64,000 nt of DNA from NCBI RefSeq assembly GCF_007830335.1, contig NZ_VLKU01000002.1, positions 1 to 64,000 on the forward strand, read 5' to 3'. The stretch's first letter is position 1. Each line of letters starts with the position of its first letter. The DNA comes from Paracoccus sulfuroxidans (GTDB lineage: Bacteria > Pseudomonadota > Alphaproteobacteria > Rhodobacterales > Rhodobacteraceae). The notes beneath the pieces are model-generated. The model saw only the letters and a list, made by a program, of their open reading frames with translations, searched no databases and was not told the origin of the DNA. Shown here one piece after another: positions 1-9,359 of this stretch. The position numbers and the translations under genes were made by a program.

Positions 1-25
1 TGAACCGCGCCGGGTTTACCGGAGG
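1..25 (+). repeat. IS3 left terminal inverted repeat
   Basis: Twenty-five bases match the reverse complement of 1409-1433 with mismatches only at repeat positions 8 and 18. It begins TG, as IS3-family ends do. Confidence 0.9.
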
Positions 26-53
26 CTTCAACTCCTGAGTAGGATGGAGCATC

Positions 54-415
54 ATGAGCAAGACAACGAACAAGCTTTCCCCCGAAGTGCGCGAACGTGC
101 GGTGCGCTTGGTCCTCGACAATGAGGGTCAGCATGGATCGCGCTGGCAGGCAGCCATGTCGATCGCGGCGAAGATTGGCGATGCGCCCCAGACCCTGAAC
201 GATTGGGTCAAGAAGGCCGAGGTCGATAGCGGCAAGCGGCCGGGAGTTTCGAGTGAGATGTCGGATCGCATGAAGGCCCTGGAATGTGAGAACCGGGAAC
301 TGCGCCAAGTCGAGCCATGGGAACGCCACTGGTCCGAGAGACCATGGCGAGGGAGATCCTGCGCAAGGCGAGCGCATATTTTGCGCTGGCGGAGCTCGAC
401 CGCCGGTCGAAGTGA
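54..415 (+). pseudogene. IS3 OrfA (helix-turn-helix) remnant, frameshifted
   Basis: The start at 54 opens an N-terminal helix-turn-helix domain ([16 protein letters not shown], then a WVKKAEVD segment) and a leucine-zipper-like helix ending ENRELRQ at about 308. The family normally continues with an [11 protein letters not shown] segment. That segment is present, but in another frame from 353, ending at the TGA at 413-415. The 44 bases between them (309-352) replace about 6 expected bases and contain a hairpin, so the protein is truncated. In an intact element OrfA binds the terminal repeats and is fused to OrfB by ribosomal frameshifting. Confidence 0.85.
324..349 (+). repeat. Hairpin insertion 1 in the IS3 OrfA
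   Basis: CGCCA (324-328) and TGGTC (330-334) pair with GACCA (340-344) and TGGCG (345-349) around a CGAGA loop, giving a 10-bp stem with one bulged base. It shares CGCCA, GGTCCGAG and ATGG with the other two insertions. It sits inside a 44-base block that replaces about 6 coding bases. Confidence 0.7.
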
Positions 416-635
416 TGGTGTCGTTCATCGACGCGCACCGGGGAATGCATGGGGTCGAGCCGATCTGTAGCGTGCTGCCGATCGCCCCTTCCACCTACTA
501 CAGCCACTTGGCGAAGCGGGCCGATCCGGCGCGGCAGTCTGATTGGGCCCGCCGTGATGATGCGCTACGCCCCGAGATCCTGCGGGTTTTTGAAGAGAAC
601 TATCGGGTCTATGGCGTGCGCAAGGTCTGGCGGCG

Positions 636-663
636 TTCGGGCCATGCCCTCGGCCCCATGGCG
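636..663 (-). repeat. Hairpin insertion 2 in the IS3 OrfB, opposite orientation
   Basis: On the minus strand it reads CGCCAT, then GG, CCGAG, CATGG and CGA in the same order as insertions 1 and 3. On the plus strand GCCATG (641-646) pairs with CATGGC (657-662). It disrupts OrfB after KVWRR. Confidence 0.6.
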
Positions 664-815
664 GGTAGGCCCTCACCGCCGCGAAGGCTTCGATGTCGCG
701 CGTTGCTCGGTCGGGAGGTTGATGAAGGGGCTGGGGATCCAAGGCATTATCCGGGGTAAGCCGCACCGGACAACGATCCCGGACAGATCGGCAGCACGTC
801 CGCTGGACAAGGTGA

Positions 816-1391
<576 letters not shown>

Positions 1392-1408
1392 TAACTAACC
1401 CTAATCAC

Positions 1409-1433
1409 CCTCCGGCAAACCCGGCACGGTTCA
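1409..1433 (-). repeat. IS3 right terminal inverted repeat
   Basis: Partner of 1-25, lying 14 bases after the OrfB stop codon. It ends CA. The next bases (GTTTTCC) are presumed host DNA. Confidence 0.9.
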
Positions 1434-1606
1434 GTTTTCCGCCCTACATGGGTCGTAAAGCAGAGGGATCGTTGCATCGCGCTCGAATGACCGCTTTCCC
1501 GGGTTTGCTGCAGGTGCCACGCCGCGCTGCCGTCAGTCGGTTCCCCGCCCTTTTTACTTTCCACGCCAATTCACCCAATGGGCATGCCATTTGGGTTCTC
1601 TGCGCG

Positions 1607-2536
1607 TCACACAGTCTTCTCAGCTTCGCTCACCGCGATCTTTGCCATCGCGACTGCAGCTTCACGGCTCGCAGCCGCCGCAATAAAACGACCGTTGTGG
1701 CAGAAGAGAGCACCCAGGACGCCTGACGCTTCTTCCAGCGCCTCCCCGGACAGCCCTGCCCATGAGGCCGGCAAATCGGCGCGCTGTTCGAATCCGTCCT
1801 CGGATTTGCGAATACCCCCGATGGTCCAGTCCTTGCCGCGCGGGGTGATGACGAACCAGAGATGGTCGGTGCCTGCTTTCACCACCGTCGGTCGGAAGGG
1901 CATGCCCATGGGCAGCTCCAGGATGCGGCTGTCACCGGCCTTCTCGATGGCCTCCATGACGATACCCTCCGCGCGCAGCTTTGCCGCACTGCGGGCGACA
2001 CGGGCTTCGACGAAGGCGCGGGCGATGCTGACGGCGGTGTGGAAGGCGATTTCCTCTGCCTCGGGATCGGCGTTGTCGAAGACGGGCTTCAGGGTCTCGA
2101 TCAGGCTGGGCAGGATCATGCCCGACAGCAGCGGCCCGGCACTGCCGGAGCTGAGGGCGCCGTTGTCGACCAGATCGATCGACAGCACAAAGCTCGCATC
2201 GAACGAGGTGTGGACACTGTCGATATGATCCGCCGGAACGCCCGAGGCCGCCAGATAATCGCGGCCGAAATGACGCCAGATCAGGCCGAAGGAACTGTAC
2301 GGCTGTCCGTCCTCACGCAGGGGCGCGCCGCGTTGATGATGGTCGAAGACCCCGGCCTCGGCATCATAGGCGCCGCCGACATCGTAGATGATGCGATCCG
2401 CGCCCGGCGTGATCCATTCTGGCGCGCGGCTGCGGATCAGCTTCGCATCCGGGAACAGCCGGGTCAGGATGACGCTCGAGAACACCTCATCTGCATGGAA
2501 GCCACCGGAGTGCGTGACCAGATATGCGGGAAACAT
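1607..2536 (-). CDS. MYG1-family metal-dependent hydrolase/nuclease
   Basis: This 309-residue protein belongs to the MYG1 (UPF0160) family, DHH-like phosphohydrolases; eukaryotic members are reported 3'-5' RNA exonucleases. The N-terminus reads YLVTHSGGFHADEVFS, with His and Asp metal ligands, followed by IIYDVGG and the diagnostic FDHHQRG motif. I chose the ATG at 2536 over an upstream ATG at 2620 because family homology begins at FPAYLVTHSGG and an AAGGA ribosome site lies just upstream. It is a single gene between the IS element and the NDUFS4-like gene. It is probably cytoplasmic; its bacterial substrate is not known to me. Confidence 0.9.
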   Translation of the reverse strand: MFPAYLVTHSGGFHADEVFSSVILTRLFPDAKLIRSRAPEWITPGADRIIYDVGGAYDAEAGVFDHHQRGAPLREDGQPYSSFGLIWRHFGRDYLAASGVPADHIDSVHTSFDASFVLSIDLVDNGALSSGSAGPLLSGMILPSLIETLKPVFDNADPEAEEIAFHTAVSIARAFVEARVARSAAKLRAEGIVMEAIEKAGDSRILELPMGMPFRPTVVKAGTDHLWFVITPRGKDWTIGGIRKSEDGFEQRADLPASWAGLSGEALEEASGVLGALFCHNGRFIAAAASREAAVAMAKIAVSEAEKTV

Positions 2537-2696
2537 GGCGACAGATCCTTGATGATGAAGCCGCAGCACGGCCCGGAAAAGTAAAATGCCGGAACCGCAT
2601 CGCGATCCCAGCAAATTCAAACAGTTGCGAAAACCATGCCCCGGACTCGGACAAAACCACCCCGATCAGGGACTAACTTTCGCCCGATTTACAAGC

Positions 2697-3008
2697 TCAA
2701 TGCGTCCAGGGCGCGCGGCGGTCGGTGGCGAAGTTTTCGCCGTAGCCGCGGGGACGCACATTCGCGGCGCGGGGCTGAGGCTCGGTCACCTCATAGTCCA
2801 GACCCTTTTCGCGCGCGTAATCCTCGGCCTGCTTGCGGGTCTCGAACCGCAGGCGCACCTGGCTTTGCGTGTCGTCGCTGCTGGTCCAGCCCATCAGCGG
2901 GTCAATCTCGCGCGCGTCTGCGGCGGGATAGACCAGCACCCACTCGCGGGTGCGGCTGATGCCCGACTGCATCGCATTGCGGGCAGGTTGGAAGATGCGG
3001 ACGCGCAT
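2697..3008 (-). CDS. NDUFS4-like NADH dehydrogenase accessory subunit
   Basis: The protein has 103 residues, matching the ETC complex I conserved-region family (NDUFS4/18-kDa subunit) found in alphaproteobacteria and mitochondria. Characteristic features are [13 protein letters not shown] near the N-terminus, WVLVYP, a [15 protein letters not shown] stretch and a C-terminal [15 protein letters not shown]. The start at 3008 gives the expected length and begins exactly where homology starts. It is expected on the matrix-side arm of complex I, close to the NADH module. It stands alone, away from any nuo operon here, and is divergent from uvrB. Confidence 0.92.
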   Translation of the reverse strand: MRVRIFQPARNAMQSGISRTREWVLVYPAADAREIDPLMGWTSSDDTQSQVRLRFETRKQAEDYAREKGLDYEVTEPQPRAANVRPRGYGENFATDRRAPWTH

Positions 3009-3239
3009 GGCGAAAACCTCTAGCTTGCTTGGCCGACTTATCCCCCAAGCGGGGCAGCGAATCAAGCCCGGATCGGGGAGATGGTGGACGGGCCGAAGGG
3101 CTTGGCATCCGTGCCGCGAGACCACACAGCACAGAACAGCAACTGCCCCCTCGCGCGATGAAAAGCCGATCGCCCGCCAGTGAACCCTTGCATCACCGCC
3201 AGAAAAGCCCAGATTGGGTCCGAGAACAAAGGTGAAACG

Positions 3240-5426
3240 ATGGGTCACAACAACACCAACGCGCCGATCACCCGTTTTGACGAAGTCACCCGCCCCAAGC
3301 TTGAGGGCGGGCGACGCTTCGTCATGCAGTCCGAGTTCCAGCCCGCAGGCGACCAGCCCACGGCGATTGCCGAACTGTCGCAGGGCGTCAACGAGGGGGA
3401 ACGGGATCAGGTTCTGCTGGGCGCGACCGGCACCGGTAAGACCTATACGATGGCCAAGGTGATCGAGCAGACCCAGCGGCCCGCCATCATCCTTGCGCCG
3501 AACAAAACCCTCGCCGCGCAATTATACGGGGAATTCAAAGGCTTCTTCCCCGATAATGCGGTGGAATATTTCGTCAGCTATTACGACTACTACCAGCCCG
3601 AGGCCTATGTCGCCCGCAGCGACACCTATATCGAGAAGGAATCGCAGATCAACGAGGCCATCGACCGCATGCGCCACTCGGCCACGCGGGCGTTGCTGGA
3701 GCGTGATGATGTGATCATCGTGGCCTCGGTCAGCTGCATCTACGGCATCGGCTCGGTCGAGACCTATTCGGCCATGACCCAGGACATGATCGTGGGGCAG
3801 ATGTACGACCAGCGCGAGTTTCTCGCCGAGCTTGTGGCGCAGCAGTACCGGCGCCTCGACGCCGCCTTCCAGCGCGGCGGGTTCCGCGTCCGGGGCGATC
3901 TGGTCGAAGTCTGGCCCGCCCACCTTGAGGATCGCGCCTGGCGCTTCAGCTTCTTCGGGAATGAGCTTGAAACGATTACGGAATTCGACCCGCTGACCGG
4001 GCAGAAGACGGATGATTTCAAGCAGATCCGCATCTACGCCAACAGCCACTACGTCACGCCGCGCCCGACCCTGCAGCAGGCCACAAAGGGCATCCGGGCC
4101 GAACTTCTGGGGCGCCTCAAGCAGCTGACCGATGAGGGCAAGCTTCTGGAAGCCCAGCGGCTGGAGCAGCGCACGAATTTCGATCTGGAAATGCTTGAAG
4201 CGACTGGAGTTTGCAACGGCATCGAAAACTACTCGCGCTATCTGACGGGGCGCGCACCGGGTGAGCCTCCGCCCACACTTTTCGAGTTTATCCCGGATAA
4301 CGCCATTGTTTTTGCGGATGAATCCCATGTCTCAGTGCCGCAGATCGGCGGCATGTATCGCGGCGACTTCCGGCGCAAGTTCACTCTGGCCGAGCATGGC
4401 TTCCGCCTGCCGTCCTGCATGGACAACCGCCCCCTGAAGTTCGAGGAATGGGACGCGATGCGCCCGCAATCGGTCTTTGTCAGCGCCACTCCCGCGCAAT
4501 GGGAAATGGACCAGACCGGCGGCGTCTTCACCGAGCAGGTGATCCGCCCCACCGGCCTGATCGACCCCGAGATCGAGATCCGCCCGGTTGAAATGCAGGT
4601 CGACGACCTACTGGACGAGGTGCGCAAGGTCAGCGCCGCGGGCTATCGCACGCTGGTCACCACGCTGACCAAGCGGATGGCCGAGGATCTGACCGAATAC
4701 CTGCACGAACAGGGTATCCGCGTGCGCTATATGCACAGCGACATCGACACGCTGGAGCGGATCGAGATTCTGCGCGACCTGCGTCTGGGGGCGTTCGACG
4801 TGCTGATAGGCATCAACTTGTTGCGCGAAGGTCTTGATATTCCTGAATGTGGCCTGGTCGCCATTCTGGATGCTGACAAGGAAGGCTTCCTGCGGTCCGA
4901 GACCTCGCTGATCCAGACCATCGGGCGCGCGGCCCGCAACGCCGATGGCCGCGTCATCATGTATGCCGACAAGATCACCGGCAGCATGGAACGCGCCATG
5001 GCCGAGACCGAGCGTCGGCGACAGAAGCAGGTCGCCTATAACGAAGAGCATGGCATCACCCCTCAGACCGTGCGCAAGAACGTCGATGACGTGCTGGCGG
5101 GCCTTTGGCAGGGCGATACGGATCAGTCGCGGATCACCACCAAGGTCGACAAGGCGATGGTGGGCGCGAACCTGGCCGCGCATCTGGACGCGCTGCGCAC
5201 GCAGATGCGCAAGGCGGCCGAGAACCTGGAATTCGAAGAGGCCGCGCGCCTGCGCGATGAGGTCAAGCGGCTCGAGGCCGTCGAACTGGCCGTCGCCGAC
5301 GACCCGCTGGCCCGGCAATCGGCAATCGAGGAAGCGGCCGAGGCAGCCGTGCGCAGCTCGGGCCGCTCAAGCGCGGGCCGCGCGGGTCAGCGGGGCGGCA
5401 ACACGCGCTCTCGCCGGAAAAAATAG
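3240..5426 (+). CDS. uvrB: Excinuclease ABC subunit B (UvrB)
   Basis: UvrB is the damage-verifying helicase-like subunit of nucleotide excision repair. It is loaded by UvrA and then recruits UvrC. The 728 residues contain Walker A GATGTGKT (about 61-68), the [11 protein letters not shown] beta-hairpin near 114-124 that probes DNA strands, the DESH motif, motif [11 protein letters not shown] and a C-terminal UVR domain ([18 protein letters not shown]) for UvrC contact. A Ser/Arg/Gly-rich tail follows. The start at 3240 has AAAGGTGA upstream; an earlier in-frame ATG at 3180 adds residues unlike the family. It is monocistronic. Confidence 0.97.
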   Translation: MGHNNTNAPITRFDEVTRPKLEGGRRFVMQSEFQPAGDQPTAIAELSQGVNEGERDQVLLGATGTGKTYTMAKVIEQTQRPAIILAPNKTLAAQLYGEFKGFFPDNAVEYFVSYYDYYQPEAYVARSDTYIEKESQINEAIDRMRHSATRALLERDDVIIVASVSCIYGIGSVETYSAMTQDMIVGQMYDQREFLAELVAQQYRRLDAAFQRGGFRVRGDLVEVWPAHLEDRAWRFSFFGNELETITEFDPLTGQKTDDFKQIRIYANSHYVTPRPTLQQATKGIRAELLGRLKQLTDEGKLLEAQRLEQRTNFDLEMLEATGVCNGIENYSRYLTGRAPGEPPPTLFEFIPDNAIVFADESHVSVPQIGGMYRGDFRRKFTLAEHGFRLPSCMDNRPLKFEEWDAMRPQSVFVSATPAQWEMDQTGGVFTEQVIRPTGLIDPEIEIRPVEMQVDDLLDEVRKVSAAGYRTLVTTLTKRMAEDLTEYLHEQGIRVRYMHSDIDTLERIEILRDLRLGAFDVLIGINLLREGLDIPECGLVAILDADKEGFLRSETSLIQTIGRAARNADGRVIMYADKITGSMERAMAETERRRQKQVAYNEEHGITPQTVRKNVDDVLAGLWQGDTDQSRITTKVDKAMVGANLAAHLDALRTQMRKAAENLEFEEAARLRDEVKRLEAVELAVADDPLARQSAIEEAAEAAVRSSGRSSAGRAGQRGGNTRSRRKK

Positions 5427-5440
5427 GCCGAAACGAAAAA

Positions 5441-5460
5441 GGGCGGGAATGATCCCGCCC
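5441..5460 (-). terminator. Intrinsic terminator of the I78 lipoprotein gene
   Basis: GGGCGGGA and TCCCGCCC form an 8-bp stem with an ATGA loop. On the minus strand it is followed by TTTTTCG (plus 5436-5440). It also lies 14 bases past the uvrB stop and may act in both directions. Confidence 0.85.
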
Positions 5461-5483
5461 CGATTGCCTGTTGTCGCGTTCGA

Positions 5484-5777
5484 TCAGCCGCAGCTGACCG
5501 CAATCAGCTTGCCCGAACGGTCATATTCAAAGTTCACCCGCATCGGGTTCAGGTCCATCGTGACCGGATCGCCGGTGCGATAGCTGCGATGGACCGTACC
5601 GGCCGGAACGCTGATCTGCGGCGATTTCTGCCCGATCAGCGAGGTGTAATTCGCCGAGCCGCAAGCGTCGGCGACCGGCGTCACCTCGGTGTCGACAACA
5701 ACGGGAATGCCATCATTTTCACAGGCCGCCAGCAAAAGAGGCGCGGCAAGGATGGCGGCAGTCATGGCTAGTTTCAT
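5484..5777 (-). CDS. Lipoprotein with peptidase inhibitor I78 fold
   Basis: The 97-residue precursor has a lipoprotein signal, hydrophobic to LLLAACENDG with the lipobox Cys near residue 19. The mature part matches the I78 protease-inhibitor family: a CGSANYTSLIGQ start, a VPAGTVHRSYRTGD middle and a VNFEYDRSGKLIAVSCG end, with two Cys that could form a disulfide. The family inhibits serine proteases such as elastase in fungal examples; the bacterial target is unknown. The start at 5777 directly precedes the signal peptide; an upstream ATG at 5804 would spoil it. It is convergent with uvrB. Confidence 0.85.
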   Translation of the reverse strand: MKLAMTAAILAAPLLLAACENDGIPVVVDTEVTPVADACGSANYTSLIGQKSPQISVPAGTVHRSYRTGDPVTMDLNPMRVNFEYDRSGKLIAVSCG

Positions 5778-5880
5778 GGTCGGATCCTCTCTGACAATCC
5801 TCAACTGTCACAGCAACGCGCCGCAAGGCATTTTGTTTCCGAAGTTTTTGCGGTCTTGCTCGTCAGGGGTAACGATCCGG

Positions 5881-6513
5881 CTAAATCGCGCCCAGCACCT
5901 CATCGGTCAGGGCGTCGAACTCGGCCCGCGCCACGCTGTTGCGCCCCGGTTCGGCGGCGCCAAGGCCCTGCCCCAGCGTCTCGGCATAGGCGACGCGGTT
6001 CGCGATCTGCGACTTCGCGACATCGGCCCCCAGCTCGCCCGCCTTTTCGGCCACTTCCAGCGCCAGCCGTGTGTTGGGCCGGGTCCGGTTCAGCACGATC
6101 AGCGTGTCGCATTTCTCGCGTCGGGCCAGATCCAGCACGCCCTCGGTCGCCCAAAGATCGACATGGCTGGTCGCCACCGGCACCAGCACCAGATTGGCCA
6201 CCCGCAGCGCCGGGCGCAGGTCGCTGTCGATCTTGGGCGGCGTGTCGATGATGACGAAATCGAAGCGCTTCTTCAGCTTGTCGGATTCGTAGCTGGCCCC
6301 CCAGGCCGATGAGGTCGAGAACTCCAGCGCCTCATCCTCGCCCACGCGGTCCAGCCGCTCCAGGAACCAGCGCCCCATGCTGCCCTGCGGATCGGTGTCC
6401 AGCAGCGCCACGCTATAGCCCCGCCCGCGCAGCGACACCGCAAGGTTCACCGCCAGCGTCGTCTTGCCCGATCCGCCCTTTTGCTGGGCAACCGTAATGA
6501 TCCGTCCCGCCAT
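5881..6513 (-). CDS. ParA/MinD-family ATPase, orphan
   Basis: The 210-residue protein has the deviant Walker A motif [16 protein letters not shown] at the N-terminus, a LLDTDPQGS switch I region and FVIIDTPPKIDSD as Walker B. This defines the ParA/MinD superfamily of dimerizing ATPases that position cargo on nucleoid or membrane. No ParB, MinC or MinE gene is adjacent, so it is not the chromosome-partition operon. A role in positioning some other cargo is inference. The DPQGS motif and small size place it with short ParA proteins lacking a DNA-binding N-terminal extension. Confidence 0.88.
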   Translation of the reverse strand: MAGRIITVAQQKGGSGKTTLAVNLAVSLRGRGYSVALLDTDPQGSMGRWFLERLDRVGEDEALEFSTSSAWGASYESDKLKKRFDFVIIDTPPKIDSDLRPALRVANLVLVPVATSHVDLWATEGVLDLARREKCDTLIVLNRTRPNTRLALEVAEKAGELGADVAKSQIANRVAYAETLGQGLGAAEPGRNSVARAEFDALTDEVLGAI

Positions 6514-6590
6514 CTTGCCCCCATCACCCCGATTTGGGCCAGACTAGGGCGATGCGGGCGCCAATGCACGGCTTTTTCGCAGATGCAGCA

Positions 6591-6914
6591 TCAGTCCTGA
6601 TAAACGCCCGCAACTTCGTACATGACCGGCTCGAAGCTGCGGCACATCGCGTGGATGGCGCGGTTTCGGTCGCGCATCTCGGGGCTGCGCAGCATCGCTT
6701 GATAGTCGCCCCGCTCGCGCCACTGGGAATAGGTAGCGATGCGGGTCTGGGCGTCGTTCAGGTGGATCGCAGCCGAGATGAAACCGTCGCGGCGGCGGAT
6801 GACCTGCTGATAGGCGTCGGTCAAGGCGTCAAGCACATCATGGGCCGTGCCGGGCGTCACGTCGAAGGTGCAGATGACGGTCTGTCCGGAAAATCCGCTG
6901 TCGATGCTGGTCAT
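6591..6914 (-). CDS. Antibiotic biosynthesis monooxygenase (ABM) domain protein
   Basis: This 107-residue protein is a single ferredoxin-like ABM domain. It has a CTFDVTPG first strand, a helix ALTDAYQQVIRRRDGFISAAI and the YSQWRERGDYQAMLRS segment typical of the family, which often forms dimers. Members include small cofactor-free oxygenases, heme-degrading proteins and many of unknown function; no catalytic residue lets me choose. It lies between parA (same strand) and a divergent dipeptidase. Confidence 0.85.
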   Translation of the reverse strand: MTSIDSGFSGQTVICTFDVTPGTAHDVLDALTDAYQQVIRRRDGFISAAIHLNDAQTRIATYSQWRERGDYQAMLRSPEMRDRNRAIHAMCRSFEPVMYEVAGVYQD

Positions 6915-7028
6915 GGCTGGTTACCCTCCCTGGCTGTCATGCGGCCAGCTTACGCGAATTTCGTCCTTGGTTGCAGCCCTTTCGCAATAGGCGCATGGTC
7001 GCGGCGATTCTGTAACAGGAGCCTCAGC

Positions 7029-8078
7029 ATGATCCCGGTTTTCGACGGCCATAACGATTTTCTGCAGCGCATGGTCGCGGCAGGTGACAAGCGTGACGCG
7101 CTTTGGCTTCAGGGCGACGGAACGGGGCATCTGGATCTGCCGCGCGCGCGTCAGGCCGGGTTCGCGGGCGGGTTCTTTGCCATCTGGACGCCCTCGCCCG
7201 CCGGGCCCGAGGATGCCATGGCGCAGATCATGAAGCAGAACCCGCCCTTCGCCCTGCCCCTGCCCGCCGAGGTCGCGATTGACGCGGCCCTGCCCCATGC
7301 CTTCGCCCAGGCCGGGCAGCTTCTGGCGATGGAGCGGACGGGCACGCTGAAGGTCTGCCACAGCGCCGCCGAGATCCGGCAGGCCATGGCCGACGGCCAG
7401 ATCGCCGCGATCATGCATATTGAGGGCGCCGAGCCGATTGCCGATCTGGATGCGCTGCATGTCTGGCACGCGATGGGGCTGCGCTCGCTGGGGCCGGTCT
7501 GGTCGCGCCCAACGCGCTATGGCCATGGCGTGCCCTTCGCCTTCCCCGCCACGCCCGATACCGGCGACGGCCTGACCGAGGCGGGCAAGTCGCTGGTGCG
7601 CGAATGCAACCAGCTGCGCATCATGCTGGACCTGTCGCATCTGAACGAAAAGGGCTTTGACGACATCGCCCGGCTTTCGGATGCGCCGCTGGTTGCCAGC
7701 CATTCGGGCGTCCATGCCATCTCGGCCAGCACGCGCAACCTGACCGACCGGCAGCTGTCGGTGATCTCCGAAAGCCGGGGTCTGGTGGGGCTGAACTATG
7801 CCATCGGCTTCCTGCATCCCGAAGGCCGCCGCGACAGCCTGCCGGGGTATGAGGTGATCCTGCGTCACCTCGACCACCTGCTGAGCTTCCTCGGCGAGGA
7901 TGGCGTGGCGCTTGGCTCGGACTTCGACGGAGCCGAGATGCCGGACGATCTGCAGACCGTGCTAGATGAGCCGCGCCTGGTGCAGGCGATGCTGGATCAT
8001 GGCTATGGGCAGGAACTGACCGAGAAGATCGCCTTCCGCAACTGGGTCAATCTGCTGGAACGCACCTGGGGCGCCTGA
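7029..8078 (+). CDS. Membrane dipeptidase (peptidase M19)
   Basis: The 349-residue zinc dipeptidase of family M19 resembles renal dipeptidase and has no signal peptide. Metal-site motifs are FDGHND (His8, Asp10), HIEGAEPI with the bridging Glu, VASHSGVHA and GSDFDGAEMP. M19 enzymes cleave dipeptides, including those with D-residues at the C-terminal position, so cell-wall or peptide turnover is likely. The start at 7029 has AGGAG seven bases upstream. Upstream in-frame sequence antisense to the ABM gene is not coding. A second M19 gene lies at 61301-62473. Confidence 0.93.
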   Translation: MIPVFDGHNDFLQRMVAAGDKRDALWLQGDGTGHLDLPRARQAGFAGGFFAIWTPSPAGPEDAMAQIMKQNPPFALPLPAEVAIDAALPHAFAQAGQLLAMERTGTLKVCHSAAEIRQAMADGQIAAIMHIEGAEPIADLDALHVWHAMGLRSLGPVWSRPTRYGHGVPFAFPATPDTGDGLTEAGKSLVRECNQLRIMLDLSHLNEKGFDDIARLSDAPLVASHSGVHAISASTRNLTDRQLSVISESRGLVGLNYAIGFLHPEGRRDSLPGYEVILRHLDHLLSFLGEDGVALGSDFDGAEMPDDLQTVLDEPRLVQAMLDHGYGQELTEKIAFRNWVNLLERTWGA

Positions 8079-8089
8079 CACCCCGGGCC

Positions 8090-8112
8090 GGACGGGCTAT
8101 TGCAGCCCGTCC
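8090..8112. terminator. Hairpin at the convergent dipeptidase / ABC permease boundary
   Basis: GGACGGGCT (8090-8098) and AGCCCGTCC (8104-8112) pair perfectly around ATTGC. The hairpin contains the permease stop codon (8097-8099) and lies 11 bases past the dipeptidase stop. There is no T-tract on either side, so termination is a guess. Confidence 0.4.
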
Positions 8113-9359
8113 ACCACCGATTGCCGATAGACCCTGATCGCAGGAACCAGCGCCAGAACGAAGCCGCAGGCCAGAAGAATGGCCGCCATGGCGATCTCGG
8201 ACCAGCCAAGGGTCGCGTGCATGGCAACGCCGGTCTGCTGGGCGATCAGCCCCGAGGCGAGGGCCGACCCGGCCCAGCCCAGCGGCAGACCCAAAGCCGC
8301 ACCCCCCAGCAGCATCACCGCCACGTAAAGCCAGACCGTCAGGAAGACGTAGGCGGCAGGCGCACCCAAAGCGCGCAGCACGGCAAAGCTTTTGCGCTGC
8401 AGATCCAGCACCGCGAGGATGCCCGCAAGGATCGCCGCGACCACCAGCACTTGCGCGGCTAGCGTCAGCGCCGCCATCACCCGCGCGGCATTGCCCATCA
8501 GCGCGTAAAGCTCGACCAGCGTTTCGGCGGGAAAGAAGGCCGTGGACTCGGCGCTACGATAGCGCGCGCGCAAGCCATAGGCTGCCGCCACGCTCTCGGG
8601 TTTGACGACGATGGCCGGAAGGCCGGGCATGAGGGCCGCGTCCCATGGCGGGCCGACGCGCGCCTCCTCGGAGGCATGGCCGGTGCCCATGCCATGCGCG
8701 AACCAGATGTATTCAACGGGCACGACGACCGCGCGATCCCAGGGCGTGCCGGTGGGTTTCATCCGCCCCACCACGGTCACATCGCCATGGGCATTCGGAT
8801 CGTCGTGTTCGTGATCGTGGTCCTCATGCGCATCATGTGCATCGAAACTGTCGGCGTCGAGGCCGCCCGCGACGTCATCGGCGTGGCCATGCCGGATGGT
8901 CAGAACCTCGCCAAGGGGCACATCGACCAAAGCGCCGACCACGGCCTGATCCATGCCGGTGAAAGCGCCCCCCTCGGCCAGCCCGGCGCTGAGGTGGGTG
9001 ACGAAATCGGCCGTGGTGCCGACCACCGGCGAGTCACGCCAGCTGTCGCCAAAGGCGATGGGGGCGGCGAATTCGGCATCCGGATCGGTCAGCACGCGAT
9101 GCGCGACCGGCCCCGGCAGCAGCTCGACCGCCGTGGGCCGCAGATAGACCGCCGAGAACAGCAGATCCGTCTGGCTGCCCGGCGCCGCGACCAGCAGGTC
9201 GAAGCGATCCGCCGCGCGGGCCGAGCCCTGACGCAAGGCGCGCTCCTGCGCGCTGATCGCGATGCCGAGCGCCACGGCAAGGGCCACGACCGCCACGAAC
9301 AGCGCGGCAGTGAAGGGATTGCGCCGCAGCATGGCGCGCACCATGGGCAAGGGGTTCAT
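8097..9359 (-). CDS. FtsX/MacB-like ABC transporter permease with His-rich loop
   Basis: The 420-residue membrane protein has one N-terminal helix (about 17-36), a large periplasmic domain and three C-terminal helices, the FtsX/LolC/MacB layout. The periplasmic domain carries a His/Asp-rich stretch at 157-191 with eight His (157, 159, 175, 178, 181, 183, 185, 191), suggesting divalent metal binding. It overlaps its ATPase partner by four bases, so the two are translationally coupled. The arrangement with a thiol-motif secreted protein recalls the zinc-linked Zrg cluster of Vibrio; that comparison is from memory and is inference. A lipoprotein or metal-related export/assembly role is also possible. 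Confidence 0.85.
   Translation of the reverse strand: MNPLPMVRAMLRRNPFTAALFVAVVALAVALGIAISAQERALRQGSARAADRFDLLVAAPGSQTDLLFSAVYLRPTAVELLPGPVAHRVLTDPDAEFAAPIAFGDSWRDSPVVGTTADFVTHLSAGLAEGGAFTGMDQAVVGALVDVPLGEVLTIRHGHADDVAGGLDADSFDAHDAHEDHDHEHDDPNAHGDVTVVGRMKPTGTPWDRAVVVPVEYIWFAHGMGTGHASEEARVGPPWDAALMPGLPAIVVKPESVAAAYGLRARYRSAESTAFFPAETLVELYALMGNAARVMAALTLAAQVLVVAAILAGILAVLDLQRKSFAVLRALGAPAAYVFLTVWLYVAVMLLGGAALGLPLGWAGSALASGLIAQQTGVAMHATLGWSEIAMAAILLACGFVLALVPAIRVYRQSVVDGLQ

Noticed and set aside
3009..3239. Possible tRNA gene between the NDUFS4-like gene and uvrB
   Set aside because: I looked for cloverleaf arms and a TTC-loop sequence and found none.
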